Shown one piece after another: positions 1 through 11,181 of a stretch of 64,000 nt of DNA (positions are counted from its first letter, which is position 1; each line of letters begins with the position of its first letter). The translations under genes were made by a program, and so were the position numbers. The notes below the pieces were generated by a model that had not been told where the DNA came from, searched no databases, and saw only the letters and a list, made by a program, of their open reading frames with translations. The DNA is from Krasilnikovozyma curviuscula (Eukaryota; Basidiomycota; Tremellomycetes; Cystofilobasidiales; Mrakiaceae): NCBI GenBank assembly GCA_014825775.1, contig MVAQ01000001.1, forward strand, positions 186,001 to 250,000, read 5' to 3'.

Positions 1-1036
1 CTCCAAGACCTGGGACGTTCCCACAATGGTGTGCTTGTCCCAATCGATGACATTCTAGGCATGAACAAAGCTCAGAGAGTGCTCTTAGCCTGGAAGAAGT
101 CAGACGTGACTTACAGGGTCGAAGAGAGGCTCAGGAGGTGGAAGGCCAGCAGTAGCAGCAAGTCTTCTTTTGCTGGCTTTGCTCATTGTTCCAAGTGACA
201 GATTACTCATACCACCAAGCCCTGGAGGTACAAAGGTTAGAGAGGACCCTCCTCCCGTCTTGGCCATCTCAATCTGATGTTCTCGTGCGAACCTCTTCTT
301 ACGCTTCTCGTTAGCCTCTTCTTCAGCACTGGTGAGGCAAGAAGGGTAACAAGTCAGGCATAAACTGACGTATCAGGTAGTATTTGATACTAACGCTAAT
401 TTGGCAAAAGAAAGGCCATAAGTGGCAGGAGTTACTATCCCTTTCGACGAAGACCCGTCAGATCTGTTGGCACAAAGCAATCCATTGTCAGAGCCTGTGC
501 TTTTCTTCCCAGGGCTCGTACAGTAGCTTACTTTTTACGCTTACCAAGTGCCCCTCCTACTGGACTAGCGGCACTTGCTGTCATCATTGCCTGTGTTCTC
601 AGTCGTTGAGTCTTCAACCTTTTCCATCCGCGCAATGTTATTCAGTCGTCAGCACTTTGAACTGGGTGAGTAAACAAAGGAAAAGATGGAGACTCACGTT
701 GAGAGCTCTACCTTCGACCAGTCAGTAGTATTAATTGCCTGTCGCTGGAAAGCATCATAGATGACCTGAGCAGAAAGAAGGTTGGGTCAGCCATTGACGA
801 CTGGGCTAAAGGACATCCAGTACCGAGAAACTGCTCACTTTCTTCAGCTCAGCATGGACTTCAGCTTTGTTGGCATCAGTTGCTTCACCTAGGGACCGTT
901 GGACCCATTCTCTGGAAATACAAACAAAGAGAAAAAGAGCATGGACCGAGGACCGCGCAGCTAGTCAGTTTTAGATCATTTAGGCCAAAGATGAAAATTA
1001 GACACACTTCAAAGGGGCAGGCCATGAAGCATTCAT
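1..1036 (-). CDS. SAC3/GANP-domain protein, THP3/LENG8-like (5' part, runs off the window)
   Basis: This is the N-terminal half of a minus-strand gene that continues past base 1. Short exons join in one frame. The first starts at the ATG at 1036 (MNASWPAPLK), followed by EWVQRSLGEATDANKAEV, then VIYDAFQRQAINTTDW, a basic KRKK segment, EEEANEKRKKRF, and finally VIDWDKHTIVGTSQ at the window edge. The WP-x-LK-x-WV start, the xxTDW motif and the DW-x-x-x-x-IVGT block are the pattern I know from the N-terminal part of THP3/LENG8-type SAC3 proteins, which lie before the SAC3/GANP helical domain. These proteins act in the nucleus in mRNA processing and transcription elongation. The SAC3 domain itself lies outside the window, so the assignment rests on the leader region. 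Introns have good GTGAGT/GTAAGC donors. Confidence 0.65.
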
Positions 1037-1283
1037 ATCCTATGGATATACAGCGCCTTTGTAAGGGGTTTTAATTTTAGGTATATGTTCGAAGTCAACC
1101 AGTTTCCTGAAGGAGACGGACGCCTAGACGAGTCGAACCCCTTTTTTTTATTTTCCTCGAACCACCCAAAATCTCATCCAACCTATTTTTCATTTGAAGG
1201 CTCCTCCGAGTATTCCTTAAAGCTGATTGAAATACGCTCAGAGAGATCAGCAACGCTGGCGTACAGCAAAGCTCTCTTGTGGA

Positions 1284-4200
1284 ATGGAACGCCAATCAAA
1301 CCCACAGCAGATTCCATCCCACCTGAGTAACTACCCATCGTCCAGCAGGCCCAGTAGTAGCAGCAGCAACAGGTCTTTCACTGCAAGGACCAGCTCGATA
1401 TTACCAGGTATGTCTGCAGGGAATCCAGCTGGGAGTGCCCCTTCTCGAGGAGGAGGTGGTGGTAGCAGCACCGCTGGTGGAAACGTCTCATATGATCAAC
1501 AGCAGCAACAACAGCTTCACCAGCAGCAGTATCAGCCCCAATACAGTACAAGTCCCATTCATACAGGATGGCAGGGTATTGGATCTGCCCCTCCCCTGAG
1601 AATCACACCAGTCTCACCAATCAACTCATCGAGCTCTCCTCAGTCTGCGCCGTCCTCTTCAGCTGTCTATTTACCGCCCCCCGTGTCCATCCCTGCTCGC
1701 TCCTTCACTGGACCACCTTCGCCAAAGTCATCCGGTACATCATCATCGTATTCTGGTGCTGAACAACCTGCAACATCTTACCATCGTCCCATACCAATGT
1801 CCACTGGCATTCCCTTTTCAAATACTGGCAACGGTCACGTTAGAGACGCTGCCGGTCGAGCGTCCGTAGACAGTGAGAGGAATGGTGGGAGTGACTTTAG
1901 GTACAGTGGAGACGATCTACATGACTCACATGATGGGCTGGCGTATCTACGAGACCGTCAAGATTCTCAAGATTCATCAGCATCAGCAGGAGGCGCAGGA
2001 GGTTCGTTCGGTGGTGGTCTGAGAACTAGCAGCCGAAACAGCAGCCGAAGCAACAATAGCATTCAACAGCAGCAACAGCAACGAAATAACAGCTTTGGTA
2101 ATCAGAGCAGCCAACACGCTATAGCCGGCTACAACGTTGCTTCTTCACCAACGACGGCAGGTTTGGGTGGCGGAGGGTTAGGCCTCACTGGTGTTCCACA
2201 GCCTGCAGCAGGAGGACCGAGCTACACGTACAGATCTCGAGTTGAACAGCAGCAGCAGGAGAGTGGCGTGACTACGCCAGTCGGTAGAGATCGAAGCAGT
2301 CTGCAACCCATTCAAACCATCACCACATCCGTCAACTCAACCAGAGCCTCACCTCATAATCATTACAGCCACCTTTCCCCTTCCAAACAAAATACAAATG
2401 GCTCATTGACAGAATCTCAAGCGTCTCAGGATGGAACTACAGCAGGAGGAACGCTCCTGCGGTCGGCAGTTTCTATGATCAACGAAGAACACGACAGTGC
2501 AGCGTTGTGTGGATCTTGTAGTAAGCCTCTTTTGATTTTGAACGATCATTTACAGAATCTTAACATGGTGTGTATGCCTTGTTACTGGCGTTGCTTCGCA
2601 GACTTGCCGGTACACGGACCTTACGTTAGAGCCCTCAAAACTGTGTTTCATCTTGACTGCTTCAGATGTGAGGTGAGATCGTTCCTTTCGCAGAAACTTC
2701 ATCTGCCACAGCTTGTGCTAACATGCCTACCTGGTTTGTTCATCTCAAACTGAAGGACTGCGGAATTGTTGTTGCTCAAAAGTTCTTCCCAGTCGAGAGC
2801 GAATCTGGCGATGGTAAACAATACCCGTTGTGTGAGACTGATTACTTCAAAAGGTTGAACATGATATGTGCGAAGTGTGGTCTGGCTCTGAGAGGGAGCT
2901 ATGTCACAGCTTGCAGTAAGCCTTGCCATTTCTTCGTTCTCAGCCTTTCGTATTTGAGCTTTCGAGCTGACCGTTCGTGCTCATTGCAGACAAAAAATAC
3001 CACGTGGAACATTTTACTTGCTCTATCTGCCCCACTCTCATCGGACCAGAGGACTCCTATTACGAGCATGAAGGAGAGGTTTGTAAGTTTACGCCTCCTT
3101 CAGATCACTGCCCCCTTTTGTTTCGCAGTCGAACGCCACTACTCCCAGCTGACTTACTCTTACACCTCTCTCTATCTCCCCCTTTCTCTTCATTCAACCA
3201 TTGTTCACTCACTTGATTCAACAAGTCTGTCACTTCCACTACAGCACACGGTTTGCTACGAAGTGTGTCGGTTGCGGTGTTGCGATTCTGAAACAGTTTG
3301 TCGAAATCAATCGAAATCAAATAGACGAATGTTGGCATCCAGAGTGCTACATGATTCAAAAGGTATGCCAAAATCCTTCTACAAAGACTGAATTGAAGAG
3401 AATTCTTACGCCCAATCTTTCGCGCAGTTCTGGAATGTACGACTATCCCTCAGCGAAACATACTCCAAATCACCCATCAGCACGCCTGCTGAGGAATTCA
3501 AACAGATTCAACACCAACAGGAGGAAGAATCAGAAACGGCAGAGACGTTGAAAGCCAAGCAACAGGAGATGGAAGAACAAGTCAGAAGAGTCTGGACCGT
3601 TCTCTCTGCGTTTGAAGAAAGTTCAGCAGCTTGCATCAGTGAAATGTTGGGGCACGTCAGTAATGGGATGTTCATGGATGCTGTGAATCTGGCGGAGAAG
3701 TTCGTCTTTCACGTAGAGGTCTTGTTCGCCTCCATCGACGTGCTGGATCAGCTCTTCTACACTGTCAACGAGAAAGGTAAGCGCCTGTGGACCATCCTAT
3801 CAGGGTATTTCCTGACTGACTGGTGTTTTGAATAGGAATGTCTCACGTTCGGGAAGCCAAGCTGCTCTGTAGGACGACTGTCAACTTCTTCGCGCTACTG
3901 GCCCACACTCAAGGTTCAGTTCAGCAAACGGCCATCACTGGAGATCTACTGTCCCTGGTTACGCGTCTAGCTCACTACCTCAAAATTCTGATTCGTCTTG
4001 CTTTGACTGGCGCACTCAAGCTTGAGCGAGAGTTTGGATTGCGGGATGCTTTACCTGGCTTCTTGGATCGACTGGCTAAGCTCTCGAAGGATGGTGGTGA
4101 CCCGAGAGTTCGACGGAGAAGACCTGTGCGGCAAAACTCGGATCCTAACAAACCGGCTGGTCCTGATTTACAAGACAAGAACAATTGCGGATACCGTAGT

Positions 4201-7187
4201 CTCTTACTTCCTGATGGTTCCTCACTTCTCACCGTCCACACCGAGGACTCAAACAACATCCCACTGCCATTGGATATCTGCGTTGAATGCTCAAAACCCA
4301 TTGAAGATGACTGCGTACGTCTTGGTACATTCATACGATGGCATGCTCACTGCGTGAAATGCATGACCTGTCAACGGCCAGCGGCCCCCAAAGATGAGCG
4401 ACAGCCAACGAGTGTTTCGACCGAAGACGGCGTCAAGCTTATGCGACCACCTCCTCTACCTCGATCAATTCCACCTCTGGACGAGTTCTTCTACATTCCA
4501 CGATCCGAGGATGCCGCGTCCGTTATCCTCATTCATAAGCCCAAGTCCATCTGTTGCATCTCTCACATGCTTCAGGACGCCCACTCCGGGTTCGAAGCGA
4601 CCAGTAGACTGGAGCAGTTTTCATTCCTCCTGTATGCTGCATTAAGAAGGCTATATAGCCATCTCAAGCTGTCTGGTGCTGTGCCTCAATCTCCAGGTTC
4701 GTTACCTCTTCTGCATCGTGCAGCGATGCTCTTCACTCATTTTCTTTAAGTTTTGTTCAACATCACAGCAATTCCGCATGAACTCTCAGCGGATGAGGCT
4801 CAAGCTCGATCTATGTACGACTCTTTCAGAGACTCGAACGACGTTCAGCGAATGAAGTCCGTCAACTTGGATCGCAAAATCTCCAACAACGCCAAGGTCC
4901 CGAAAAGGTCCACCGTCGTGGAGAGCCCATCTGGAAAGGTTGCTAAGGCGACGGACCCATCAACCTATGAACCTGTACCGCCAGTACCTGCCGAGTTGGT
5001 TCAGCTTCAATCAGCAGTATCAACGCCCCAGAGTGGCCAACCAACATGGCTACGTTCACCTGCCGCTGGCAATCAAAATACCGCCAACCTTTCTTCCTTC
5101 GCTGTTGTAGGGTCGGGATCATCGAATCTATATCGAACACGACCTCCAACCAGCACTTCCGTGCAATCTACACCTCGACCTGGTGAAGATTCACCTCAAA
5201 GAAACACTGATATCAACGTTCCATCAAATCTTTCAGTCATTAGGCCGCCATTCGCGCGTAACAACACTTCGGTGAGGATTGTTAGTGAGCCTTCACCTGA
5301 CAGTGACACCTTCCCCAAGTCGTTCGCACCAGGTGAAATAGACACTACCGAGTCGGACGCTCCAGCTTCAGCTGAGGAGAGCCAAGGCGAAGAAAGTCAA
5401 TACGACCACTTCGTTGCTGAAGAGGTTCCATCCTTGACACATTCAGAAATTCCAAATTGGAGATCTGTTGAGCCGCGGGCGAAGCTGATGTCTGAGCTCT
5501 CTGAAATTCAGACTCTGGTAATTAAACATTTTGCTGTGTTGCATCTTCAAAAGTCACCAATTGCAGACGCAATAGAACTCGATGATCTCTTAGAACTCAT
5601 GAACAAGAAGAACAACTTCTGGAACAAGTTGTTCAAAGGAGGTGCCGACAAAAAGAAGGAGAAAAAGAAAGGTGAGCTGACACTCCATGGTCATCATTTC
5701 GTTCCTTACTTACTGCCGATTCATTTGTTCAGGAGTGTTCGGCGTACCGATTGAACAGCTAGTTGAGCGAACTGGATCTGATTCAGTGCTGGGAGCGAAC
5801 ATGTCAGCCAATTTGCGGGTACCTACCTTCATTGAGGATATTGTAGCAGCTATGAAGCAGATGGGTAAGTCGCGGATCCCTTGTTGTAGCACTGAACTGG
5901 ATCATTGATTTCTTACTCAATTGGTTTCTATAGATATGTCTGTGGAAGGGGTTTTTCGTAAGAATGGCAACATCCGACGTCTGAAGGAAATCTGTGACGC
6001 TCTGGATCGAGACCCGGCTACCGTCAACTTTGCGGATGAAAACCCAGTCCAGTTAGCTGCTCTTCTCAAGAAGTTCTTGAGAGAACTCCCTGATCCATTG
6101 TTGACTGTCAAACTTCACAAGTTGTTCTGTGCTACCCAATGTAAGTTCTCTGCGTTTTGCTTTCACGCAGTATAGTTCTTAAACGCTGAACCTTATCTAC
6201 CTTCTACTTTGTAGCCTTATCCAATGAGAATGACCGAAAACGATACCTTCACCTTGTCATGTCTCTTCTGCCCAGGTACAATCGAGATACTGTCGAGGTC
6301 CTCTTCGTCTTTCTAAAATGGGTGGCTTCGTTCTCTCATATCGACGAAGAAACTGGTAGCAAGATGGATCTGGACAATCTTTCGACCGTCATTGCTCCCA
6401 GCATCCTATATTCGAAGGGCGGCAATCCTCTCCGTGATGAAAGTTTCATTGCCATCAAAGCGGTTGCACAACTCCTCAGACAACAAGATGAGTTCTACAA
6501 GGTACCGATCGAGCTCCTTCAGTACCTGGATAAGGGTATAGTGGATCTTATTGAGAAGAACATCGATATGCCGACCAAAGAGATGCACAAGCTGGTAGTG
6601 AAGGTATGTTCATCAAAATGACTTGGAATTACAACACTTTCTGAAGTATTTCCTTTTGTTTTTTCTTTTCTTCACAGCTCAATAGCAAATTCACTTCCCA
6701 CAGACAAGCGCAGAATCCGGAGTATCGCTTTGGTCCACCTGGCGTGCGTCCTGAGATGAGACTGGCCTCCCATAGGTCTGACTCAAACCTGTCTGAGGTT
6801 GCTCGTGCAGCTCCACCTATTTCAACTAATTCCTCCTTCCAGGGCATGGCCAACAATAGCTCCCGTCCCAGCTCTTGGTCACAGCATCCCCTTGAAGGAT
6901 TCCACAATGCTGGAGTTTTGGGCATGAATGGAAGCTCCACCGGATCCTCTAAGCCTTTCATGCAGTCGCACAATAACCGTGCCTCTAGCCCATCAAATGC
7001 GGGTTCCCCATCATCTCCCAGAAGTAGAGCAGGTAGCCCATTCCGGAATCGCGAACGCGCGAACTCTGGCAGTGGCTATCACACACCCACCTCGGAATAT
7101 CAACAGCAACCGCCTCCGTCCTCTTCCCAACTCTCAGCTCGAAACAACCAACCTACAATTGTTTTATCTAATACTCAAAGAGGCTAA
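1284..7187 (+). CDS. LRG1: Rho GTPase-activating protein with N-terminal LIM domains (Lrg1 type)
   Basis: A multi-exon gene of about 1,650-1,700 codons. The N-terminus is low complexity (Ser, Gly and Gln runs). Three zinc modules follow: CGSC...HLDCFRCEDC near 2510-2750, CAKCGLALRGSY...HFTCSIC near 2870-3040, and CVGCGVAILKQFVEINRN...CWHPEC near 3270-3350. A further LIM half (CVECSKPIEDDC...HAHCVKCMTC) lies near 4285-4375. The C-terminal RhoGAP domain starts at GVFGVPIEQLVER (5733) and carries the arginine finger in EGVFRKNGNIRRLKE (5947); the PxLLxxKLHK and NLSTVIAPSI blocks follow. LIM triplet plus RhoGAP is the Lrg1 architecture, a GAP for Rho1 in cell-wall signalling and polarity. I take the ATG at 1284; the frame is open further upstream but with no in-frame ATG. 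The tail after 6680 is Ser/Pro/Asn-rich and probably disordered. An 81-nt intron at 2521-2601 stays open in frame and is easily missed. Confidence 0.8.
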
Positions 7188-7526
7188 GTCCTCGAATAGA
7201 GTAATCGTTCGTTGTCTCGATATTTTTTCATCATGTGTCATCTGTCTTCGCGTTTGCGCTCGCTCGGCCAGCGATTGTTGTCCAATTCGTAGTCAAAGCT
7301 GCTTATACCTAACCCCTAAGTTTTTGATTGCCTTATACCCTGCTACTGTTCAATTGCATTTCTTTTTTCTTCTACTCTGTGTTTTTCTTCTTTCGCATGG
7401 ACTTTCCTACTCCTTGCATTATCTGTTTATTGCCGTCTTGCGTGGATGCTTCAGCAAATCTTCCTTCCTCAGGCAAGGTTCTTCTATTCAGTACAGAGTT
7501 GGTCATACAACACTGAGTCTTTTTTG
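7188..7526. other. Convergent 3' intergenic region between LRG1 and IPI3
   Basis: About 340 bases between two converging genes. The stretch is pyrimidine-rich on the plus strand (T/C runs near 7360-7400), as expected for overlapping 3' UTRs. I see no gene. Confidence 0.6.
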
Positions 7527-9212
7527 TCATGTCTCCATCACTGTCGTCGACACCACCTTCCACATGTTGTCATTGAGAGCTTTTGCCTTCGCTAATTCCT
7601 CTCTCAGCAGCAAAACTTCTTCCTCAAGGGACGATAGCTTGCCGTCTTGAGCAGCGTTGGAATGTATCGTCTGTGAGGGAAACACCCCAGCGCTTGTAGG
7701 CGAAGCATACGTTGGCGGCATCAGGAGAGACGAGACCTGCAGAGGAAGATTTGAAGGTGTCAGTTCCGCTCCAAGAGACGGCAAGATGGATAGTTTACTA
7801 ACGTCTTTCTCCCTACCAAGCATCACAGGTACAACCTGTTCATCCCGGTCCTTTCGACCCAATCTCATCCGCTCTAAAACGCCGATGTTACGTATCGGTG
7901 GTTTCTCAGCTTCCATCCCTCCTAGCATGGCATGTCCATGAAGATCAGCCGGTTTTATCATTGTTGCCAAGAACGTCACAGGCGCTCCTTTGTGGTATGC
8001 GACAGACCGCAACAGCTGTGTGGATGGGAGGGAGTGAATGTGAATGAAGCCGGTAGCAGTCCCCAGAAGAAGTTGTGAGGCCGAGAGGGAAAGACACATT
8101 GAGGTTATGTCATCCTCAATGGCCAGATCGTTGCCATCCTTTGCGCCTCTCTCGATTCGTATAATCTCGCCAAGGCCTCCACCACCTCGCGCAGTAACCG
8201 TCTCCTCCAGCTGGCCAGTAGTGGCAGCCGCATCACTGATGGTCGTTTTCCTCTCGTACAACCTGACTTCAAATACCTCTTTACCACCTGCAGCCCAGAA
8301 CGCTCGCTCACTCGGATCGAGAACAATGGATGTGATTGGGACGGGAAGGTGGAAAGTGGATAGAAGCGCCGGTGGGAATAGAGACCAGAGCTTTACGGTG
8401 TGGTCGACACTTGAAGTTAGAACTCTACAGTCTGGGAACGAGCCGAAACCAATCTGAATGTCGGTCACTGGTAGTGTGTGATCTGACAGAGTGAAGTATG
8501 CCGTCGGAACTTCACGCTCAAGTTCGTTGGACACAATTCTATGGCAATTTATATGGATTCAGCCTCAAATCAGTACTATGACTGCTCCAGTAAGGTGTTG
8601 TGGGACTCACGTTGCAACAGACCAGACGCTGACACCGGAATCATCACTTCCCACAATCAAACCAGCGCTGTCATCAGTGAACTTCATGATGGTAACTCGT
8701 CGGTAATGAGCATCAAACGAGTTGAACAAGAGGCCAGATGAAAGCTATATGATTGGAAAATGACGGGTTCATTATGTTTCTCACATTGTCAAAGCTACAA
8801 TTTTCTCACCTCCCAGAAGTAGATATGTCCATTGAATGTTCCACCTGCACAGTAGACTCCATTAGGAGATATGGTGAAGCATGAAAGCTTCTCTGGAAGA
8901 GGGACCTTTTGGTGCAATTGGTCCTATTCGACAAGACAGGTCGGTCAGTCTTAAATTCCATTAAATTAGCAGTACCCAAGGGCCAACCTTCTGCCATGCC
9001 CAGACACCTGCCATAGGCTTTCCCTCCTGTACCGTCATACATATCCCACCCTGTCCACTGGCTGTTGGAAGGAACCCCGTTGAGTTCACTCCTGGCGACG
9101 AGGGCTTGAAGGTCGAGAGGATGGAGCCCGTGAGCAAATCGTGCAGAGTTGTGGATCCATTGTTCAAAGCAGTAGTTGATGATGACGATAGTATTACTTC
9201 TTGTCGAGACAT
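7527..9212 (-). CDS. IPI3: WD40 pre-rRNA-processing protein Ipi3 (WDR18 family)
   Basis: Ipi3 is the WD40 subunit of the nucleolar Rix1 complex, which acts in ITS2 processing and pre-60S maturation. The first exon begins at the ATG at 9212 (MSRQEVILSSSS) and contains LHDLLTGSILSTFKPSS, the usual opening of the family. Later exons give FTISPNGVYCAGGTFNGHIYFWE, MKFTDDSAGLIVGSDDSG and SSVDHTVKLWSL, which are WD blades. The C-terminus is a short coiled coil (LEEEVLLLREELAKAKALND), also typical of Ipi3/WDR18. Four or five exons join cleanly. A 66-nt GT...AG segment at about 7738-7803 has length 3n and no stop, so it can be read either as intron or as coding; the CTGAC branch-like site favours an intron. 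Convergent with LRG1. Confidence 0.75.
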
Positions 9213-10911
9213 GGTATTCCCTAAAGTGGTGAAGCCGATGTCAATACCAGACTCGTAACGACGCCTCAGAAATATTTATCTAGCCTGGCGCCACTGGACT
9301 ACTGATTTCTGGAGATCGCTGTATTACTTCTTCTTCCCAGTGTAGCAGGCTATGCACTTGCCAAAGGAAGTGCTCTGAGGCTTGGCGAGCTGTGTACTTC
9401 AGTCCCTAAAATATTCCATTTCTCTTGTTTACTTAGTTGACAACGTTTCTTGTAGCTCTTTGTGCTGAGTAAACCACCATTGCAGTACTTGATTTAGTGT
9501 ATAGCAGTTCTAACTATTAAGGGGAAGCTACTTTTAGAGGTCAACCTTCCCCGACCACTTCGATAAGCCAAAAAGGACTCCATGGTGAGACGAGGCTGTT
9601 GAATGGTGGATCTTCGATCATGTCGAACTCTCAGACAAGATGCAGACTAATATTTTTGTCTGGCAGGACTGAACCAGCTGGAAGGTTCCAGAGCTGAGAA
9701 AAAGCTGATAGAGGGAAATGGCCGACGGCAATGAGGAAAGCAGATGCGCTACGACCAGCGCCCTTCAAAAAAATGCTTATTCATTAGGAGAGTAACTAAT
9801 GGGCTAATATAAGCTGGAGTAAGGGAAAGGTGAAAGGGGGCCAGTTGAGAGGGGTACTAAGTGACGCATTCCCTCGATGTCGTTACTGTTCGTTTTGTGA
9901 TGAAAAAGCTGACGAAGTATAGTTCATACTTTTGGAGCTCTAACTCATCCTGGTACTCACCCAAGTAATCTTCGATCTTCTGGACATCATCGTCCATAGG
10001 AAGGCACAGATTGCGATGGATATGTGTGAATGCGACATCAATAGTGAGGTTCTGAACTCAAGTTGATCGTTCTCATTCAGACCTTGGCACGAAATGGACA
10101 GCTCTTTGTTAAGAGATCCAAGGCGAGTAGGATTTTTTTCTGTCAGAATGAAAGGATACTATGAGGGGAGCGTAGAGTATAGCAGAGGCAAAGGGTCTGC
10201 TCCTACTCAACGTTGACGCTGTCCCATCCTGCCCCTCAATCTTCCTTGACCTAGTTGCACAGCGGTATAAAACAGTCTTGTTCCTCAGTGTAGGTCAAAT
10301 TAATTTGATGGTCTTGTCCTCGGTACTTATTGCGAGTGTGCCAAGCTGAGCACAGGAAATCCATCTCAGTTTGAATGGCAACCTATCCTCACGGTGAGAT
10401 AGTCAAGACTCTACTGAGCTTCCAAAACGACGGCTGAAAGGGCAACAATGCGAGAAAGGGATATAATTCGGAACCAAAGAGAGATGAAGCGCTCACAGTT
10501 GGCTGCCTGCAGGTGAGATGATGCGAGAAGAGAAGGGAAACGGGATTGTGAAAGTGACGAGCAAGCAACAGGGAGATCAGGAGGCTGTTGTCAGCGTGGG
10601 GACGAAGAAATCAATGAAGGTGACGTGTTGTACCACCGCAGCGTCAAGTGAAGTTTATCAGTTCTTCGTCTGGTGCCAACTCAACCCCCGACCATTGGTC
10701 GCAATTCTGATACACCTCTCAACAAGGTCAACGGCCAGAGAAGAGATATACCTCGTTGAGATAGATGAGAAAGGATCGCCATGAATGCAGGCGAAAAAAT
10801 TTGTGCTCGCGTTTCTCTAATTGGGTTGCTCATCAGAGTCGGGAACCTTCCCTTTTCGTTTTGTTTTTTCTTCACGATCAGACACTACATCCGAGATCAA
10901 AAACAACACAA
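9213..10911. other. 1.7-kb stretch without a confident gene
   Basis: This is the longest gene-poor stretch in the window, between the IPI3 start and tRNA-Pro. No long ORF is present. The minus strand holds short protein-like pieces next to splice-like signals: one ending LPMDDDVQKIEDYLG before a GTGAGT donor (9960-10050), one reading IEDPPFNSLVSPWSPF before a stop (about 9547-9620), and one starting MDFLCSAWHTRNKYRG (near 10365). I cannot join them into one frame. The plus strand has a TATAAAA at 10265. It may be a small multi-exon gene, a decayed gene or a non-coding transcript. Confidence 0.4.
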
Positions 10912-10998
10912 GGGCTTGTAGTGTAGTGGTATCGCGCATGCTTTGGGCCATTAACAGCTGATTGCATGAGGTCTTGGGTTCAATTCCCAACTGGCCCC
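10912..10998 (+). tRNA. tRNA-Pro (anticodon TGG) with a short intron
   Basis: The acceptor arm GGGCTTG (10912-10918) pairs with CTGGCCC (10991-10997), leaving a T-T opposition at the sixth pair; as I recall it, yeast tRNA-Pro(UGG) has the same feature. The D-arm region has TAGTGTAGTGGTAT, which matches a Pol III A box. The anticodon stem is CATGC/GCATG with loop TTTGGG, placing TGG at 10944-10946. About 15 nt (10948-10962) after position 37 form an intron at the canonical site. The T arm is TTGGG/CCCAA with loop TTCAATT, giving the B box. A CTTTTT tract near 11007 is a Pol III terminator. Confidence 0.9.
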
Positions 10999-11002
10999 GA
11001 AA

Positions 11003-11014
11003 TTTACTTTTTCT
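11003..11014 (+). terminator. Pol III T-tract terminator of tRNA-Pro
   Basis: A run of five T (ACTTTTTCTC) begins about 10 nt past the tRNA 3' end, as expected for RNA polymerase III termination. Confidence 0.6.
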
Positions 11015-11181
11015 CATCATCACCACTGACGGGAAATCTGAATTTATTTTTGACTAAAAATTACTTCAATAAAATCTTTTGCTGTTTCCAGCAGCTGATT
11101 CAAACAGCGCCCTGTTCATACAGTTTTCTTGCGGAATTCTTACAGAAGTTTGAGCAATGTGTGTTTTTAGCCACAATATCT

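Noticed and set aside
1227..2753. A single 508-codon ORF starting at 1227
   Set aside because: The codon at 1227 is TTG, not ATG, and the frame retains the 81-nt intron that breaks LIM1 and runs past a GTGAGA donor at 2673. The gene starts at the ATG at 1284.
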